From: Brevibacillus daliensis
Lineage (GTDB): Bacteria > Bacillota > Bacilli > Brevibacillales > Brevibacillaceae
Length of the DNA: 64,000 nucleotides
Assembly (NCBI RefSeq): GCF_021245735.1
Contig: NZ_JAJISB010000003.1
Span: 124,001-188,000 of the forward strand
Direction: 5' to 3'
The notes beneath the pieces are model-generated. The model saw nothing but the letters and a program-made list of their open reading frames with translations. It did not search any database and had not been told where the DNA came from. Below, piece by piece: positions 8,128-18,265 of the stretch. The translations under genes and the position numbers were made by a program. The stretch's first letter is position 1; every line of letters starts with the position of its first letter.

Positions 8128-9474
8128 ATGAAGCCAGGAGAAGTATTATCTGTTGCAGAGCTTAATCGTCAGGTCAAGCGATTGCTTGAAACAGATATCG
8201 GACTTCAAGATGTATGGGTACGCGGTGAGATATCCAACTTTACTCATCATCATAGTGGTCATATGTACTTCACACTGAAAGACAAGGATTCCCGTCTTAA
8301 AGTGGTCATGTTTGCTGGTTACAATCGCTTTCTCAAATTTGTACCTAAGAATGGAACCAAGGCGATCGTGCGTGGTTCCATTTCTGTGTTTGAGAGAGAT
8401 GGAGCGTATCAGCTTTATGCTAGAGAAATGCAACCAGATGGCATAGGAGCCTTGTTCCTCGCCTTTGAGCAATTAAAAGAAAAGCTTCAGGCAGAAGGAC
8501 TCTTTGCTCCAGAACGCAAGCGCGCTTTGCCGCGTTTTCCTAAAAAAGTAGGAGTAGTTACCTCGCCAACAGGAGCAGCGATTCGCGATATTATCACGAC
8601 AATCAAACGTAGATACCCACAGGCGCATATCGTTCTGGCACCAGCTATCGTACAAGGGGTAGAGGCTCCATCTTCCGTGGTGCGTGGAATTAGACAAATC
8701 AATCAGCTAGGCGACGTTGACGTGTTGATTGTTGGGCGTGGTGGAGGCTCTATTGAGGAGCTTTGGGCGTTTAATGATGAGCAGGTAGCACGTACAATCG
8801 CAGCTTCTGTTATTCCTATCATTTCTGCGGTTGGTCATGAGACGGATTTTACCATCGCAGATTTTGTAGCAGATGTAAGGGCAGCTACTCCTACGGCTGC
8901 TGCAGAGCTTGCTGTTCCGCATTATCTGGAATGGACGGAGCGAGTGAAACAACTCGAACATCGATTATTCCGGGCTCTAAAGACTCAAATGGAAGAAAAA
9001 CGAACCAGTCTGAAACGATTGCAACAATCATACGGACTAAAAAACCCACTGCGTCGAATTGACGAGCGTAAGCAGCGAATTGACGAGCTAAGTATGCGAC
9101 TGGGAAGCCTTACTCGTCAGTCTGTTAACAAAAAACGAGATCAGCATCAGCATTTGAAAAGCAGGCTGCAACAGGTCAAAATAAAGAAGCGAGTTCAAGA
9201 ACAACGTCAAGAAGTAGAGCGTAATAGAGAACGTTTAGGACGTAGCATGAAGCTGCGTATTACTCATGATCGTCGCGAGTGTCTATCTCTTTTACAGCAA
9301 CTTGATGCACTAAGTCCGCTAAAAGTCATGCAACGCGGATTCACACTCGTTTATCAGGAAGAAAAATTGATTAAATCCGTTGAAGGAATTGAACCAGGTG
9401 AGAAGCTCATGATACGATTGACAGATGGAATCATTCATTCTACGGTGACAGAAACAGAGCGAAAGGAAGAGTAA
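8128..9474 (+). CDS. xseA: Exodeoxyribonuclease VII large subunit
   Basis: 448 residues from ATG 8128 (site AGGAAGG; TTG 8122 is less likely). N-terminal OB-fold domain (about 5-100: VWVRGEISNFTHHHSGHMYFTLKD), catalytic domain with VGVVTSPTGAAIRDI and GHETDFTIADFVADVRAATPTAAAE, then a long coiled coil (about 310-400) and a C-terminal tail. With XseB it degrades single-stranded DNA into oligonucleotides. xseB follows after one base, indicating translational coupling. Confidence 0.97.
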   Translation: MKPGEVLSVAELNRQVKRLLETDIGLQDVWVRGEISNFTHHHSGHMYFTLKDKDSRLKVVMFAGYNRFLKFVPKNGTKAIVRGSISVFERDGAYQLYAREMQPDGIGALFLAFEQLKEKLQAEGLFAPERKRALPRFPKKVGVVTSPTGAAIRDIITTIKRRYPQAHIVLAPAIVQGVEAPSSVVRGIRQINQLGDVDVLIVGRGGGSIEELWAFNDEQVARTIAASVIPIISAVGHETDFTIADFVADVRAATPTAAAELAVPHYLEWTERVKQLEHRLFRALKTQMEEKRTSLKRLQQSYGLKNPLRRIDERKQRIDELSMRLGSLTRQSVNKKRDQHQHLKSRLQQVKIKKRVQEQRQEVERNRERLGRSMKLRITHDRRECLSLLQQLDALSPLKVMQRGFTLVYQEEKLIKSVEGIEPGEKLMIRLTDGIIHSTVTETERKEE

Positions 9475-9475
9475 A

Positions 9476-9742
9476 ATGGCTCGTAAACCGAAGGAACAGG
9501 CTGAAGAGTTACAATTTGAAGAAGCAATGCAGCGCTTGGAAGAAGTAGTTCGCCAATTAGAAGAGGGCGACGTACCACTTGAAAAGTCCATTGAACTATA
9601 TCAAGAAGGTGTCAAACTGTCTCGACTTTGTACTTCTAAACTGGATGATATTGAAGCAAAAGTAATACAATTGCTTGATGAAGACGGAAGTGTCAAAGAG
9701 CGACCGTTCCAAATGACAGAGGAGGATAAGGATGCCTTTTGA
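9476..9742 (+). CDS. xseB: Exodeoxyribonuclease VII small subunit
   Basis: 88 residues; helical XseB signature FEEAMQRLEEVVRQLEEGDVPLEKSIELYQEG. Several XseB copies bind the coiled coil of XseA. Its start lies one base after the xseA stop, and its end overlaps ispA by 11 bases, so the three are translated together. Confidence 0.97.
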   Translation: MARKPKEQAEELQFEEAMQRLEEVVRQLEEGDVPLEKSIELYQEGVKLSRLCTSKLDDIEAKVIQLLDEDGSVKERPFQMTEEDKDAF

Positions 9743-10628
9743 TTTGAAGAGCTACCTCCGTGAAAAGATTGAGCGTCTGGAAAAAGAATTCCCAGAAGCA
9801 CTAGTACAACATAACATTCCTGCCCCCCTGTATGAATCCATGCATTATTCACTTATGGCAGGTGGGAAGCGTTTACGTCCTATCTTGGTGTTAGCCGTTT
9901 TAGAAGCTTTCGATAAACCAATTGAACGAGGGCTTCCTTATGCGATCGCTATTGAAATGATACATACCTACTCATTGATTCATGATGATTTACCTGCTAT
10001 GGATGATGATGATTTACGTAGAGGCAAGCCAACTAATCATAAGGTGTTTGGGGAAGCAACGGCTATTCTTGCCGGTGATGCCTTACTCACGAGAGCATTT
10101 GGTCTCGTAGCGGAATCATACTTGCATCATCCTGAGGTAAAACCAGAAACGACAGTTCAACTATTGGTAGAACTAAGTAAAAGAGCAGGAGAACAAGGCA
10201 TGGTTGGGGGCCAAATGGCTGATATGCTAGGAGAAAGGCAAGCCCTTACCTTACAACAGCTTGAATATATTCACCAACATAAAACAGGAGATTTACTAGT
10301 AGCTTCTTTGCGTGGCGGAGGGTATTTATCAGAAGCTTCGCCTGAGCAGATCGACGCTCTAACTCAATATGCTTTTAAAATAGGACTAGCTTTCCAAATC
10401 AAGGATGACATCTTGGACATTGAAGGAGATGCCGCGTTACTTGGTAAATCTGTGGGAAGCGATGTTTCAAACGAAAAAGCAACTTATCCGTCATTACTGG
10501 GATTAGAGGAATCTAAAGAACGATTACATAGTTTGGTTGTTGATGCAAAGGCTGCCTTAACTTCTGCAGGGATTACACATGAGGCCTTGTTTGCTCTAGC
10601 TGATTATGTGATGGAACGGGTAAATTAG
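9732..10628 (+). CDS. ispA: Farnesyl diphosphate synthase (short-chain polyprenyl synthase)
   Basis: 298 residues. The first aspartate-rich motif DDLPAMDDDDLRRG is at 85-98 and the second, KDDILD, at 224-229; LMAGGKRLRP binds diphosphate. It condenses IPP with DMAPP/GPP to FPP, the precursor of undecaprenol and quinone side chains. The start ATG 9732 lies inside xseB (GAGGATAAGG upstream). dxs, the first enzyme of the same MEP isoprenoid route, follows after about 107 bases. Confidence 0.96.
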   Translation: MPFDLKSYLREKIERLEKEFPEALVQHNIPAPLYESMHYSLMAGGKRLRPILVLAVLEAFDKPIERGLPYAIAIEMIHTYSLIHDDLPAMDDDDLRRGKPTNHKVFGEATAILAGDALLTRAFGLVAESYLHHPEVKPETTVQLLVELSKRAGEQGMVGGQMADMLGERQALTLQQLEYIHQHKTGDLLVASLRGGGYLSEASPEQIDALTQYAFKIGLAFQIKDDILDIEGDAALLGKSVGSDVSNEKATYPSLLGLEESKERLHSLVVDAKAALTSAGITHEALFALADYVMERVN

Positions 10629-10735
10629 TGTCATAGAAGTGAGAGTGGTTTTTTTGTCCGGAAACGTTTATAATTCGTGACAAGAATATGTAAAGAAGTA
10701 GGATGTACTTATGTTTTTGAAAGCGAGGGGTTACA

Positions 10736-12625
10736 GTGTTGCTTGAAAAACTGCAAAGCCCGAAAGACCTGAAACAACTATCAATTACCGAGATGAAACA
10801 GTTATCTGAGGAGATTCGTCAGTTTTTGATTGAAAATCTTTCGAAGACTGGTGGGCATCTAGCTCCCAATCTCGGAGTTGTAGAACTTACCGTAGCTTTG
10901 CACTACCTGTTTGACAGCCCGCGTGACAAGTTTTTATGGGATGTAGGCCACCAGGCATATGTTCATAAAATCTTGACAGGACGTATGGATGCATTTCCTA
11001 CGTTACGTCGTTACAAGGGGTTATGCGGCTTCCCAAAAATGCATGAGAGCCCGCACGATGTCTGGGAAACAGGACATAGCAGTACTTCATTGTCAGGAGC
11101 CATGGGCATGGCGTGCGCCCGCGACTTGCAAAATGAAAACTATTCTGTCGTAGCCATCATTGGTGATGGTGCTCTAACGGGCGGAATGGCATTTGAAGCA
11201 TTAAATCATATTGGTCATGAACAGAAAAATGTGATTGTCGTGTTAAATGACAACGAAATGTCAATTGCTCCTAATGTGGGTGCAATGCACAACTATTTAG
11301 GAAAATTACGTACCGATCATAACTATGTTCGTGCTAAGGATGAAGTGGAAAGCCTGCTGAAAGCTATTCCAGCGGTAGGCGGAAAACTGGCTCATTTGGC
11401 TGAACGATTAAAAGACAGCATGAAATACATGGTAGTCTCTGGTGTTCTTTTCGAAGAATTGGGCTTTACTTATTTAGGTCCAGTAGATGGACATAATCTA
11501 GAGTTAGTGATTAATTCGTTGCGAACGGCTAAACAGACAAAAGGACCTGTGCTCGTCCACGTAGTGTCTAAAAAAGGTAAGGGATACCTTCCTGCCGAAC
11601 AGAATGCTATGAAATGGCATGGAGCGGATACTTATAAGATCGAATCTGGCGAAATGATCAAAGCCGTTAGTCATGCACCTGCCTATAAATCAGTCTTTGC
11701 TGAAACAATGATTCAATTAACCAAAGAAGATGACCGTGTTGTAGCTGTCACACCTGCAATGCCTGACGGTTCTGGTCTATTAAAATATGCTGAAGTTTTC
11801 CCGAATCGCATGTTTGACGTAGGTATAGCTGAGCAGCATGCATGTACCTTTGCTGCCGGTTTAGCTACACAAGGAATGAAACCGGTATTTGCCGTTTACT
11901 CAACATTCCTGCAACGTGCGTACGACCAACTGATTCATGATGTAGCCAGAATGAACCTACCTGTCGTTTTTGCTGTCGATCGTGCAGGACTAGTCGGAGC
12001 AGATGGAGAGACACATCAAGGTGTATATGATATTGCGTTTATGAGATCAATTCCTAATATGGTAATCATGGCGCCAAAAGATGAGAATGAAATGCGTCAC
12101 ATGATGAAAACCTCCATCGAATATGATGGACCTATATCTTTCCGTTACCCACGAGGAAATGGACTTGGTGTACCAATTGATAAGGAACTACAGGTGCTTC
12201 CTATTGGGAAATCAGAGGTTATTCAGGAAGGGAAGCGAGTTGCCATCCTTTCTTTTGGTCACATTTTTGATGTAGCCGAAAAAGCGGTGGAGACTCTGCG
12301 TGCAGAGGGTATCACCCCAACTTTTATCAATGCACGCTTTTGTAAACCGTTGGACGAGGAGTTGCTTACTCGTCTGGCAAAAGAGAACATGGATATCGTC
12401 ACGGTGGAAGAAGGCTGTATTCAAGGCGGTTTTGGCAGCGCTGTGCTCGATTATTATGCACAACAGGGATATCATGATATGGTTGTTGAAGCAATTGGCG
12501 TTCCTGATTATTTCGTCGAACATGGCAGCGTCAGTGAACAACGTCAAGAGATCGGCTTAACTGCTGAAGCAATTGCTACCCGTGTGCGTTCATTACTACT
12601 ACCAGCAAATAAACAGAGGGCATAA
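10736..12625 (+). CDS. dxs: 1-deoxy-D-xylulose-5-phosphate synthase
   Basis: 629 residues from GTG 10736 behind GCGAGGGG. TPP-enzyme layout: [18 protein letters not shown] (GDG at 143-145, partner N-D at about 170), central pyrimidine-binding region with [15 protein letters not shown] and the C-terminal transketolase domain. It joins pyruvate and glyceraldehyde-3-phosphate to DXP, the entry step of the MEP pathway. It sits between ispA and tlyA as in many Bacillales. A TATAAT at 10669-10674 may mark a promoter but lacks a good -35. Confidence 0.97.
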   Translation: MLLEKLQSPKDLKQLSITEMKQLSEEIRQFLIENLSKTGGHLAPNLGVVELTVALHYLFDSPRDKFLWDVGHQAYVHKILTGRMDAFPTLRRYKGLCGFPKMHESPHDVWETGHSSTSLSGAMGMACARDLQNENYSVVAIIGDGALTGGMAFEALNHIGHEQKNVIVVLNDNEMSIAPNVGAMHNYLGKLRTDHNYVRAKDEVESLLKAIPAVGGKLAHLAERLKDSMKYMVVSGVLFEELGFTYLGPVDGHNLELVINSLRTAKQTKGPVLVHVVSKKGKGYLPAEQNAMKWHGADTYKIESGEMIKAVSHAPAYKSVFAETMIQLTKEDDRVVAVTPAMPDGSGLLKYAEVFPNRMFDVGIAEQHACTFAAGLATQGMKPVFAVYSTFLQRAYDQLIHDVARMNLPVVFAVDRAGLVGADGETHQGVYDIAFMRSIPNMVIMAPKDENEMRHMMKTSIEYDGPISFRYPRGNGLGVPIDKELQVLPIGKSEVIQEGKRVAILSFGHIFDVAEKAVETLRAEGITPTFINARFCKPLDEELLTRLAKENMDIVTVEEGCIQGGFGSAVLDYYAQQGYHDMVVEAIGVPDYFVEHGSVSEQRQEIGLTAEAIATRVRSLLLPANKQRA

Positions 12626-12632
12626 TGAACTT

Positions 12633-13460
12633 ATGAAAAAAGAACGTTTAGATGTATTGCTCGTTGATCGAGGATTATACGAGACACGTGAAAAAGCAAA
12701 ACGGGCTGTTATGGCAGGACTCGTTATTGTCGCAGGCGATAGATGCGATAAAGCTGGGACCAAATTTGCCGAGGATGTAGCCATTCAAGTAAAAGGGGAA
12801 CTACATCCGTATGTGAGCAGAGGCGGTTTGAAGCTGGAAAAAGCCATTAACGAATTCCATATCGATATGACGAATAAGGTTATGATGGATATTGGTTCGT
12901 CTACAGGTGGTTTTACGGATTGTGCCCTGAAAAATGGTGCACGAAAAGTATATGCAATAGATGTAGGCTACAATCAGTTGGCTTGGAAATTGCGTCAGGA
13001 CGAACGTGTTATCGTCATGGAACGAACCAATTTTCGTCATCTGGACCCAACAGTGTTTGATGATGAGAAACCAGAGGTCGCTTCAATTGACGTATCATTT
13101 ATCTCTCTTCGCTTGATTTTACCTGTTTTGTACGGATTCCTGGTTGAGGGTGGAGATGTCCTTGCCTTGGTAAAACCTCAATTCGAAGCAGGTAAAGAGA
13201 AGGTGGGCAAAAACGGAATCGTGCGAGATCCTTCTGTACATCAAGAGGTGCTAGAAGAGATTGCTGGGTTCAGTTCAACCATTGGCTTTGAAGTAAAGGG
13301 AATTAGCTTTTCGCCGATTACGGGCGGAGAGGGGAATATCGAATTTTTAATGTATCTTCAAAAACCAGCTGAAAAGGTTGAGATATCTGCTGAGGAAGAT
13401 CCTTGGTGGATGGAACGAATTAGCTCGCTGGTGAAGGAAGCACATCAAACGTTGAAATAA
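12633..13460 (+). CDS. tlyA: TlyA family rRNA (cytidine-2'-O)-methyltransferase
   Basis: 275 residues from ATG 12633 (KKERLDVLLVDRGLYETREK); an upstream in-frame GTG would overlap dxs heavily. N-terminal S4 RNA-binding domain (about 1-60) followed by an FtsJ-like methyltransferase domain with the SAM motif DIGSSTGGFTDCAL (about 85-98) and LVKPQFE. TlyA proteins methylate cytidines of 16S/23S rRNA and are often mis-annotated as hemolysins. It starts 7 bases after dxs and ends at a hairpin. Confidence 0.93.
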   Translation: MKKERLDVLLVDRGLYETREKAKRAVMAGLVIVAGDRCDKAGTKFAEDVAIQVKGELHPYVSRGGLKLEKAINEFHIDMTNKVMMDIGSSTGGFTDCALKNGARKVYAIDVGYNQLAWKLRQDERVIVMERTNFRHLDPTVFDDEKPEVASIDVSFISLRLILPVLYGFLVEGGDVLALVKPQFEAGKEKVGKNGIVRDPSVHQEVLEEIAGFSSTIGFEVKGISFSPITGGEGNIEFLMYLQKPAEKVEISAEEDPWWMERISSLVKEAHQTLK

Positions 13461-13474
13461 GTGATTATAGCAAA

Positions 13475-13508
13475 AAAGCTAGCATGGTTAAAAGCTGTGC
13501 TAGCTTTA
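13475..13508 (+). terminator. Terminator after tlyA
   Basis: Stem AAAGCTAGCA/TGCTAGCTTT with a GTTAAAAGCTG-type loop, followed by TTATAT. Moderate strength. Confidence 0.75.
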
Positions 13509-13583
13509 TATGTATAGACGATTTTGAGTAAGTTCAGTTCAGTGAATGAACCGGAGCAGAAAAAATGAGAAGCGGGTGATCGT

Positions 13584-14015
13584 TTGTTAATAAAAATGTA
13601 TTCACATATCATCGAACCTTCTGTAAGGGAATTGTTATTGTATGCTACATCTTTCGAAAAGGTTGATCAAGCGTATAGGAAGTATTTAGTCTCTCCGAAC
13701 CAACATTTGTTTGGGTTCAAAAAGGGAAATAGTATCGTAGGCTGTATAGGAATAGAATTACACGGTTATAACGGTGTAATAAAACATATTGCTGTTTCTC
13801 CTGAAGAAAGAGGTAATGGGATCGGTAGCAAGATGATTACGCTTATCTGTGAAAAATATTCATTAACCAATATTTCTGCTGAAACTGATAAAGACGCAGT
13901 AGAGTTTTACCGAAAATTTGGTTTTAAGGTAACTCCATTAGGAGAAAAGTATCCTGGAGTTGAAAGGTACTTGTGTGAATGTAATAATTCAATTAATAAT
14001 TCAATGTTAATTTGA
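13584..14015 (+). CDS. GNAT family N-acetyltransferase
   Basis: 143 residues. TTG 13584 fits AAGCGGGTG upstream; ATG 13596 is an alternative. GNAT core with the acetyl-CoA loop VSPEERGNGIGSKMI (about 75-90) and the C-terminal AVEFYRKFGFKV motif (about 112-124). Substrate unknown. It faces two - strand genes and overlaps the end of the next one by 9 bases, with no obvious terminator between them. Confidence 0.85.
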   Translation: MLIKMYSHIIEPSVRELLLYATSFEKVDQAYRKYLVSPNQHLFGFKKGNSIVGCIGIELHGYNGVIKHIAVSPEERGNGIGSKMITLICEKYSLTNISAETDKDAVEFYRKFGFKVTPLGEKYPGVERYLCECNNSINNSMLI

Positions 14016-14282
14016 TGGTGTAGAAATGGGCGAATTTCCTTTCTCCCAATTGGTCGGTCCCTGATTCGATTCAATATATTTACGCCAATACTCGCCAGTT
14101 TGTTTATCGAATATGATGATGTTGGACTCATTTGGTGAGATAAACTCATATCTAAATTGTTCATTTGATGTTGAATTAACTTGCTGATTAGTTGAGCGTA
14201 AAGATTGTGAAATGAACCAAGAGCTTAAAAGAATACATATGCCCAAAAAAATAATGGAAAAAGACTGCAAGTTTTTATTCAT
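14007..14282 (-). CDS. Small exported or membrane-anchored protein, unknown
   Basis: About 91 residues from ATG 14282; an ATG at 14300 is possible. A single N-terminal hydrophobic segment (about 7-25) is followed by a polar domain ending with FDKQTGEYWRKYIESNQGPTNWEK. That type of ending is common in small Bacillales proteins that display a value or trait but have no defined function. Its start overlaps the last codons of the acetyltransferase upstream, suggesting one transcript. Not assigned to a family. Confidence 0.7.
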   Translation of the reverse strand: MNKNLQSFSIIFLGICILLSSWFISQSLRSTNQQVNSTSNEQFRYEFISPNESNIIIFDKQTGEYWRKYIESNQGPTNWEKGNSPISTPSN

Positions 14283-14835
14283 TATTATCCCCCACTTCAA
14301 TCCAGAATCTTTTCACTACGTTTCCATTCACCTCAAAATAATCACTATCCTCAATACCCCCATTCTTAAGAATCGTTTTCCATGATGCTGTATTGATTTC
14401 GTCACATACTACAAGTACTTGATCTAAGCCTAATTCAGAAGCCTTTTCTAAAGCAAGTGCCAGCATTTTACTTGCATACCCTTTCCTTCTTGCTGAAGGT
14501 CGCACACCGTATCCAATATGACCGCCACTTTGAGATAGCTTTTCTGTTAATCCATGCCGAATATTAACGGCTCCAACAATGGAACGCTCTTTTGTTACCA
14601 GCCAATACGTTGAGGCAGGGACCCAGCCTTCTGGCAAATTCTCAGCTATTTTTTCAGCTTGCCATTCTTTAAGAAGATGATCAAAATCTTGTGGATCTCG
14701 ATCGACAGTGGCTGGGACAATACTTTCTCCACTTTCAACCCATTCGTTATAAAATTGTAAATATTCTTCCTTGAGTTTGGCGGTCGGTTCGATAAGAAAT
14801 ACTTCAACAGATGTCTCATTTTCGATCTTATGCAT
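14275..14835 (-). CDS. GNAT family N-acetyltransferase
   Basis: 186 residues. GNAT signature RHGLTEKLSQSGGHIGYGVR followed by RPSARRKGYASKMLALALEKA and DQVLVVCDEINTASWKTILKNGGIE. This subtype resembles predicted acetyltransferases next to streptothricin-type or ribosomal-protein enzymes; substrate not assignable. First gene of a - strand pair; ATG 14835 has GGGGTGTAACC upstream. Confidence 0.88.
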   Translation of the reverse strand: MHKIENETSVEVFLIEPTAKLKEEYLQFYNEWVESGESIVPATVDRDPQDFDHLLKEWQAEKIAENLPEGWVPASTYWLVTKERSIVGAVNIRHGLTEKLSQSGGHIGYGVRPSARRKGYASKMLALALEKASELGLDQVLVVCDEINTASWKTILKNGGIEDSDYFEVNGNVVKRFWIEVGDNNE

Positions 14836-14918
14836 GGTTACACCCCTAGCGGCTTTTCATGAATGATAGCATTTTGTAATCAGATTGTACAATAAGAGGA
14901 AACCAGTAGAAACAGTAC

Positions 14919-14947
14919 TTTGTCCTATGCAAGAAAATGTGTATAAT
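14919..14947 (+). promoter_or_regulatory. Predicted sigma-A promoter of nadK
   Basis: TTTGTC at 14919-14924, 17-bp spacer and perfect TATAAT at 14942-14947, with TG extension. It would give a leader of about 150 bases before nadK and probably drives nadK-argR-recN. Confidence 0.7.
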
Positions 14948-15102
14948 TGTATAAAGATTAGAATTCATATGTAATCAATTCATAATTATATAGTTCAGAC
15001 AATAAGCCTTCATCCCAGAATCCACACCATGGGCTAATGTCTAACAAGTTCATACGGTTTGCTTTTTTTGTGCCGATGACAACGATATACTGGGGTGACG
15101 AT

Positions 15103-15960
15103 GTGAAATCCATTGGAATCATCGCTAATAAGGGGAAACCGGAAGCTCGGGTCGTCGCCAGAGAGCTTCTCTATCTTTTGGAGGAACGCGGAGCGAGCGT
15201 TTATCTGGAGGAAGACCTTGCTCGTTCAATAGGACGTACTGATACAGCCCTCACTTTATATGATTTTTCTAAGCATGTGGACATGCTATGTGTATTGGGA
15301 GGAGACGGAACATTGCTGGCAATAGCCAGGCAATTAGCTGGTCATGAACTGCCTATTCTGGGCATTAATCTGGGTACATTAGGCTTCCTGTCAGAAGCGG
15401 AGCCGGATAACCTTTCTGAAGCGGTAGAAAACTTATTGTCTGGAAATTATCATATGGAAGAAAGAAGTATGATCCAAACAGAATTGTATCGTGGCGGTGA
15501 ACGATTAGCCGTCTATACAGCCATGAATGATATTGGGATTAGCAAAGGTTCGTTTTGCCGTATCATCAAATGTACGGTCTACTCAGACGACTATTACGTG
15601 GGTACGTTTAATGGAGATGGACTTATCGTATCCAGTCCAACAGGATCTACTGCCTATTCGTTGGCAGCTGGTGGACCGATTGTGGCACCTAATGTCCCTA
15701 TGCTGCTCTTGACCCCGATTGCCTCACACTCATTAACGGCAAGGCCCATCGTTTTGTCATCGGAACAACAGATGCGGATAGAGGTAGATGCTGTTCATGA
15801 TGAAATTGGCTTGTCCATTGATGGGCAGTTTGGTTACCGACTAGAAGGTGGTGACGAGATTTACGTGCAAAAATCAGATCATGTCACAAGGCTGGTTAAA
15901 TGGAGACAAGGCAACTTTTTTACACTAATTCGAACTAAATTACAAGGTGAATGGGAGTAG
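15103..15960 (+). CDS. nadK: NAD kinase
   Basis: 285 residues from GTG 15103 behind GGGGTGACG; the longer frame from 15037 has no binding site and adds atypical residues. Has the GGDGT motif (66-70) and the second signature around [18 protein letters not shown]. It phosphorylates NAD to NADP using ATP or polyphosphate. The stop overlaps the region just before argR; tlyA-nadK-argR-recN is a conserved order, here interrupted by the acetyltransferase insertion. Confidence 0.96.
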   Translation: MKSIGIIANKGKPEARVVARELLYLLEERGASVYLEEDLARSIGRTDTALTLYDFSKHVDMLCVLGGDGTLLAIARQLAGHELPILGINLGTLGFLSEAEPDNLSEAVENLLSGNYHMEERSMIQTELYRGGERLAVYTAMNDIGISKGSFCRIIKCTVYSDDYYVGTFNGDGLIVSSPTGSTAYSLAAGGPIVAPNVPMLLLTPIASHSLTARPIVLSSEQQMRIEVDAVHDEIGLSIDGQFGYRLEGGDEIYVQKSDHVTRLVKWRQGNFFTLIRTKLQGEWE

Positions 15961-15964
15961 AAAC

Positions 15965-16414
15965 ATGAATAAAGGCCAACGACATATTAAAATCAAGGAA
16001 ATCATCATGAATAACGAAATTGAAACCCAAGATGAGTTGGTAGAGTATTTGCGTTCTTCCGGTTACAGCGTGACACAGGCGACCGTGTCTCGAGACATCA
16101 AAGAGCTTCATCTGATAAAAGTGCCGATGAGTGACGGTTGTTATAAATATTCAATTCCAACCGATCAAAAATTTAACCCTCTACAAAAAATGAAGCGTGT
16201 ACTTCTTGATTGCTTTGTCAGTATTGATAACACAGAGAATATGATTGTGTTAAAAACAATGCCGGGGAACGCCAATGCAGTAGCAGTTCTGATAGATAGT
16301 TTGAACTGGAATGAGATCATGGGTTGTGTCTGCGGAGACGATACGATCCTAATCATTTGCCGTTCAAAAGAAAATGCAAAAGATATTACAGAGCGTTTCT
16401 TAGAAATGATCTAA
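15965..16414 (+). CDS. argR: Arginine repressor ArgR/AhrC
   Basis: 149 residues from ATG 15965 behind GGGAG. Winged-helix N-terminal domain ([19 protein letters not shown], about 34-52) and C-terminal arginine-binding, hexamer-forming domain ([25 protein letters not shown]). In Firmicutes it represses biosynthetic and activates catabolic arginine genes. Located five bases after nadK and 13 before recN. Confidence 0.96.
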   Translation: MNKGQRHIKIKEIIMNNEIETQDELVEYLRSSGYSVTQATVSRDIKELHLIKVPMSDGCYKYSIPTDQKFNPLQKMKRVLLDCFVSIDNTENMIVLKTMPGNANAVAVLIDSLNWNEIMGCVCGDDTILIICRSKENAKDITERFLEMI

Positions 16415-16427
16415 GGGAAGGGTTACC

Positions 16428-18152
16428 ATGATCCACGAACTTACCATACGTAATTTTGCCATAATAAAATCAACAACAATCTCTTTTAGACAAGGCTTAA
16501 ATATCCTGACTGGGGAAACAGGAGCGGGTAAATCAATCATTATTGATGCTCTTGGTTTGTTACTTGGCGATCGTAGCTCTGCCGAATTCGTACGTTATGG
16601 CGAAAAGCGAGCTGAAGTGGAAGGGTTGTTTGAAATAAAACCTGGTCATCCTGCTTATGCTGTTTGCGAGGGCTTTGGCATTCAACTAGATCAGGACGGT
16701 ATGCTGGTTGTTAGACGTGATATTTCCAGTACAGGAAAAAGTATTATACGCGTAAATGGTCAGCTAATTACTCTTGCTATGTTACGTGAACTGGGGCCGT
16801 GGCTGGTAAATGTTCATGGACAGCACGATCATCAGTCACTCATGCAGGCAGATAAACATATTCGCTGGCTGGATGCTTTTGGAGAGCACCAATTGGAAAA
16901 GACCAAGCAAGAGTTCGGGGTACTGTACCATAAATACAGAAAGACTGCACAGGATTTAGCCCGAATGGCAAAAAACGAACGCGAATTGGTGCAACGTATC
17001 GATCTGTTAAGCTATCAATTAAATGAGATTGAAAAAGCAAAGCTGGTCCCAGGAGAAGACGACAAGCTCATGCAGCAGAAGAAGAAGTGGGCTAACATCG
17101 AAAAGATTTTTGAAGGTGTTCAGGATGCTTATGCTTCGCTATATGGCGATCAGCGTGGTTTGGAGTGGCTAAGCCATGCGATGGGTGAATTAGAGCGTAT
17201 TCAGCAGTATGATGAACAATTAGCACCTGTGGTGGAGGCTATTTCGTCTGCCTATTATCAGGTGGAAGACTCTGTTCATCAACTGAGACAGATGAAGGAT
17301 CGTCTTGATTTTGACCCCATGCTTTTAGTGGAGGTTGAAGGTAGACTCGATCAATTGTCTGGACTAAAACGAAAGTATGGCAAGACTGTTAATGAAATCC
17401 TGGAATATGCTGCTGCCATACAGGATGAGCTAGACGATATTCAGAACTATGACAATCGTTTGCAACAAATGGAGAAGGCGTTGTCAGAAGCTGAGGCTGA
17501 CCTTTCCGTTGAAGCTTTGGAACTTAGTATGCTACGACGTGATTTGTCTAAAGAATTAGCCAGACTCATTGAGGAAGAATTAAAAGAGCTTCATATGGAG
17601 CGGGCTCGGTTTGAAATAGAAGTGAGGCAGACTCATGATGATAAAGGAATTGAAATTGAAGGAAATCGGGTTCGCGTAAATGGTCGTGGAATTGATAATG
17701 TAGAATTCATGATCGCTCCTAACCCTGGAGAACCACTCCGACCTTTAACCAGAATTGCTTCTGGGGGTGAGCTGTCTCGTGTCATGTTAGCGATTAAGAG
17801 TATTTTAGCCATCACAGAGCAGGTTGGAACACTGATTTTTGATGAGGTGGATACGGGTGTTAGCGGACGAGCAGCGCAAGCGATTGCGGAAAAATTGGCT
17901 CGTGTTGCCAAACACCGACAAGTATTATGTATTACGCATTTGCCACAAGTTGCTTCTATGGCCGATGCCCACTTCTATATTCAAAAACAAATGGAAGAAA
18001 ACGAAACCAGTACAAAGGTGTCACTAATGAACGAAGAAGAGCGTATTAATGAACTTGCTCGTATGCTCGGTGGTGCTGAGGTTACAGAGAAAACAAAAGA
18101 ACATGCCAAGGAAATGATTTTGCTTGGCGATGAACGAAAAGCTGTCAACTGA
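16428..18152 (+). CDS. recN: DNA repair protein RecN
   Basis: 574 residues. SMC-like ATPase with Walker A GETGAGKS at 29-36, a central coiled coil, and the C-terminal signature ASGGELSRVMLAIK and Walker B TLIFDEVDTGVSG. RecN gathers broken DNA ends for recombinational repair. Full length. The stop codon lies in the stem of an intrinsic terminator. Confidence 0.97.
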   Translation: MIHELTIRNFAIIKSTTISFRQGLNILTGETGAGKSIIIDALGLLLGDRSSAEFVRYGEKRAEVEGLFEIKPGHPAYAVCEGFGIQLDQDGMLVVRRDISSTGKSIIRVNGQLITLAMLRELGPWLVNVHGQHDHQSLMQADKHIRWLDAFGEHQLEKTKQEFGVLYHKYRKTAQDLARMAKNERELVQRIDLLSYQLNEIEKAKLVPGEDDKLMQQKKKWANIEKIFEGVQDAYASLYGDQRGLEWLSHAMGELERIQQYDEQLAPVVEAISSAYYQVEDSVHQLRQMKDRLDFDPMLLVEVEGRLDQLSGLKRKYGKTVNEILEYAAAIQDELDDIQNYDNRLQQMEKALSEAEADLSVEALELSMLRRDLSKELARLIEEELKELHMERARFEIEVRQTHDDKGIEIEGNRVRVNGRGIDNVEFMIAPNPGEPLRPLTRIASGGELSRVMLAIKSILAITEQVGTLIFDEVDTGVSGRAAQAIAEKLARVAKHRQVLCITHLPQVASMADAHFYIQKQMEENETSTKVSLMNEEERINELARMLGGAEVTEKTKEHAKEMILLGDERKAVN

Positions 18153-18168
18153 AATTGACAGCTTTTTG
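18137..18168 (+). terminator. Terminator overlapping recN stop
   Basis: Stem AAAGCTGTCA with TGACAGCTTT and a short loop, followed by TTTTTGTTG. It includes the last recN codons. Confidence 0.88.
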
Positions 18169-18265
18169 TTGTTATAAAGGAAATCGGGGCAGGTAATAGT
18201 AAAGGATAAGCAAGTGAGGTGTAGCTGTAGGTGTAGGCAGGGAAGCTAGGAGTGAATGCTGGGTG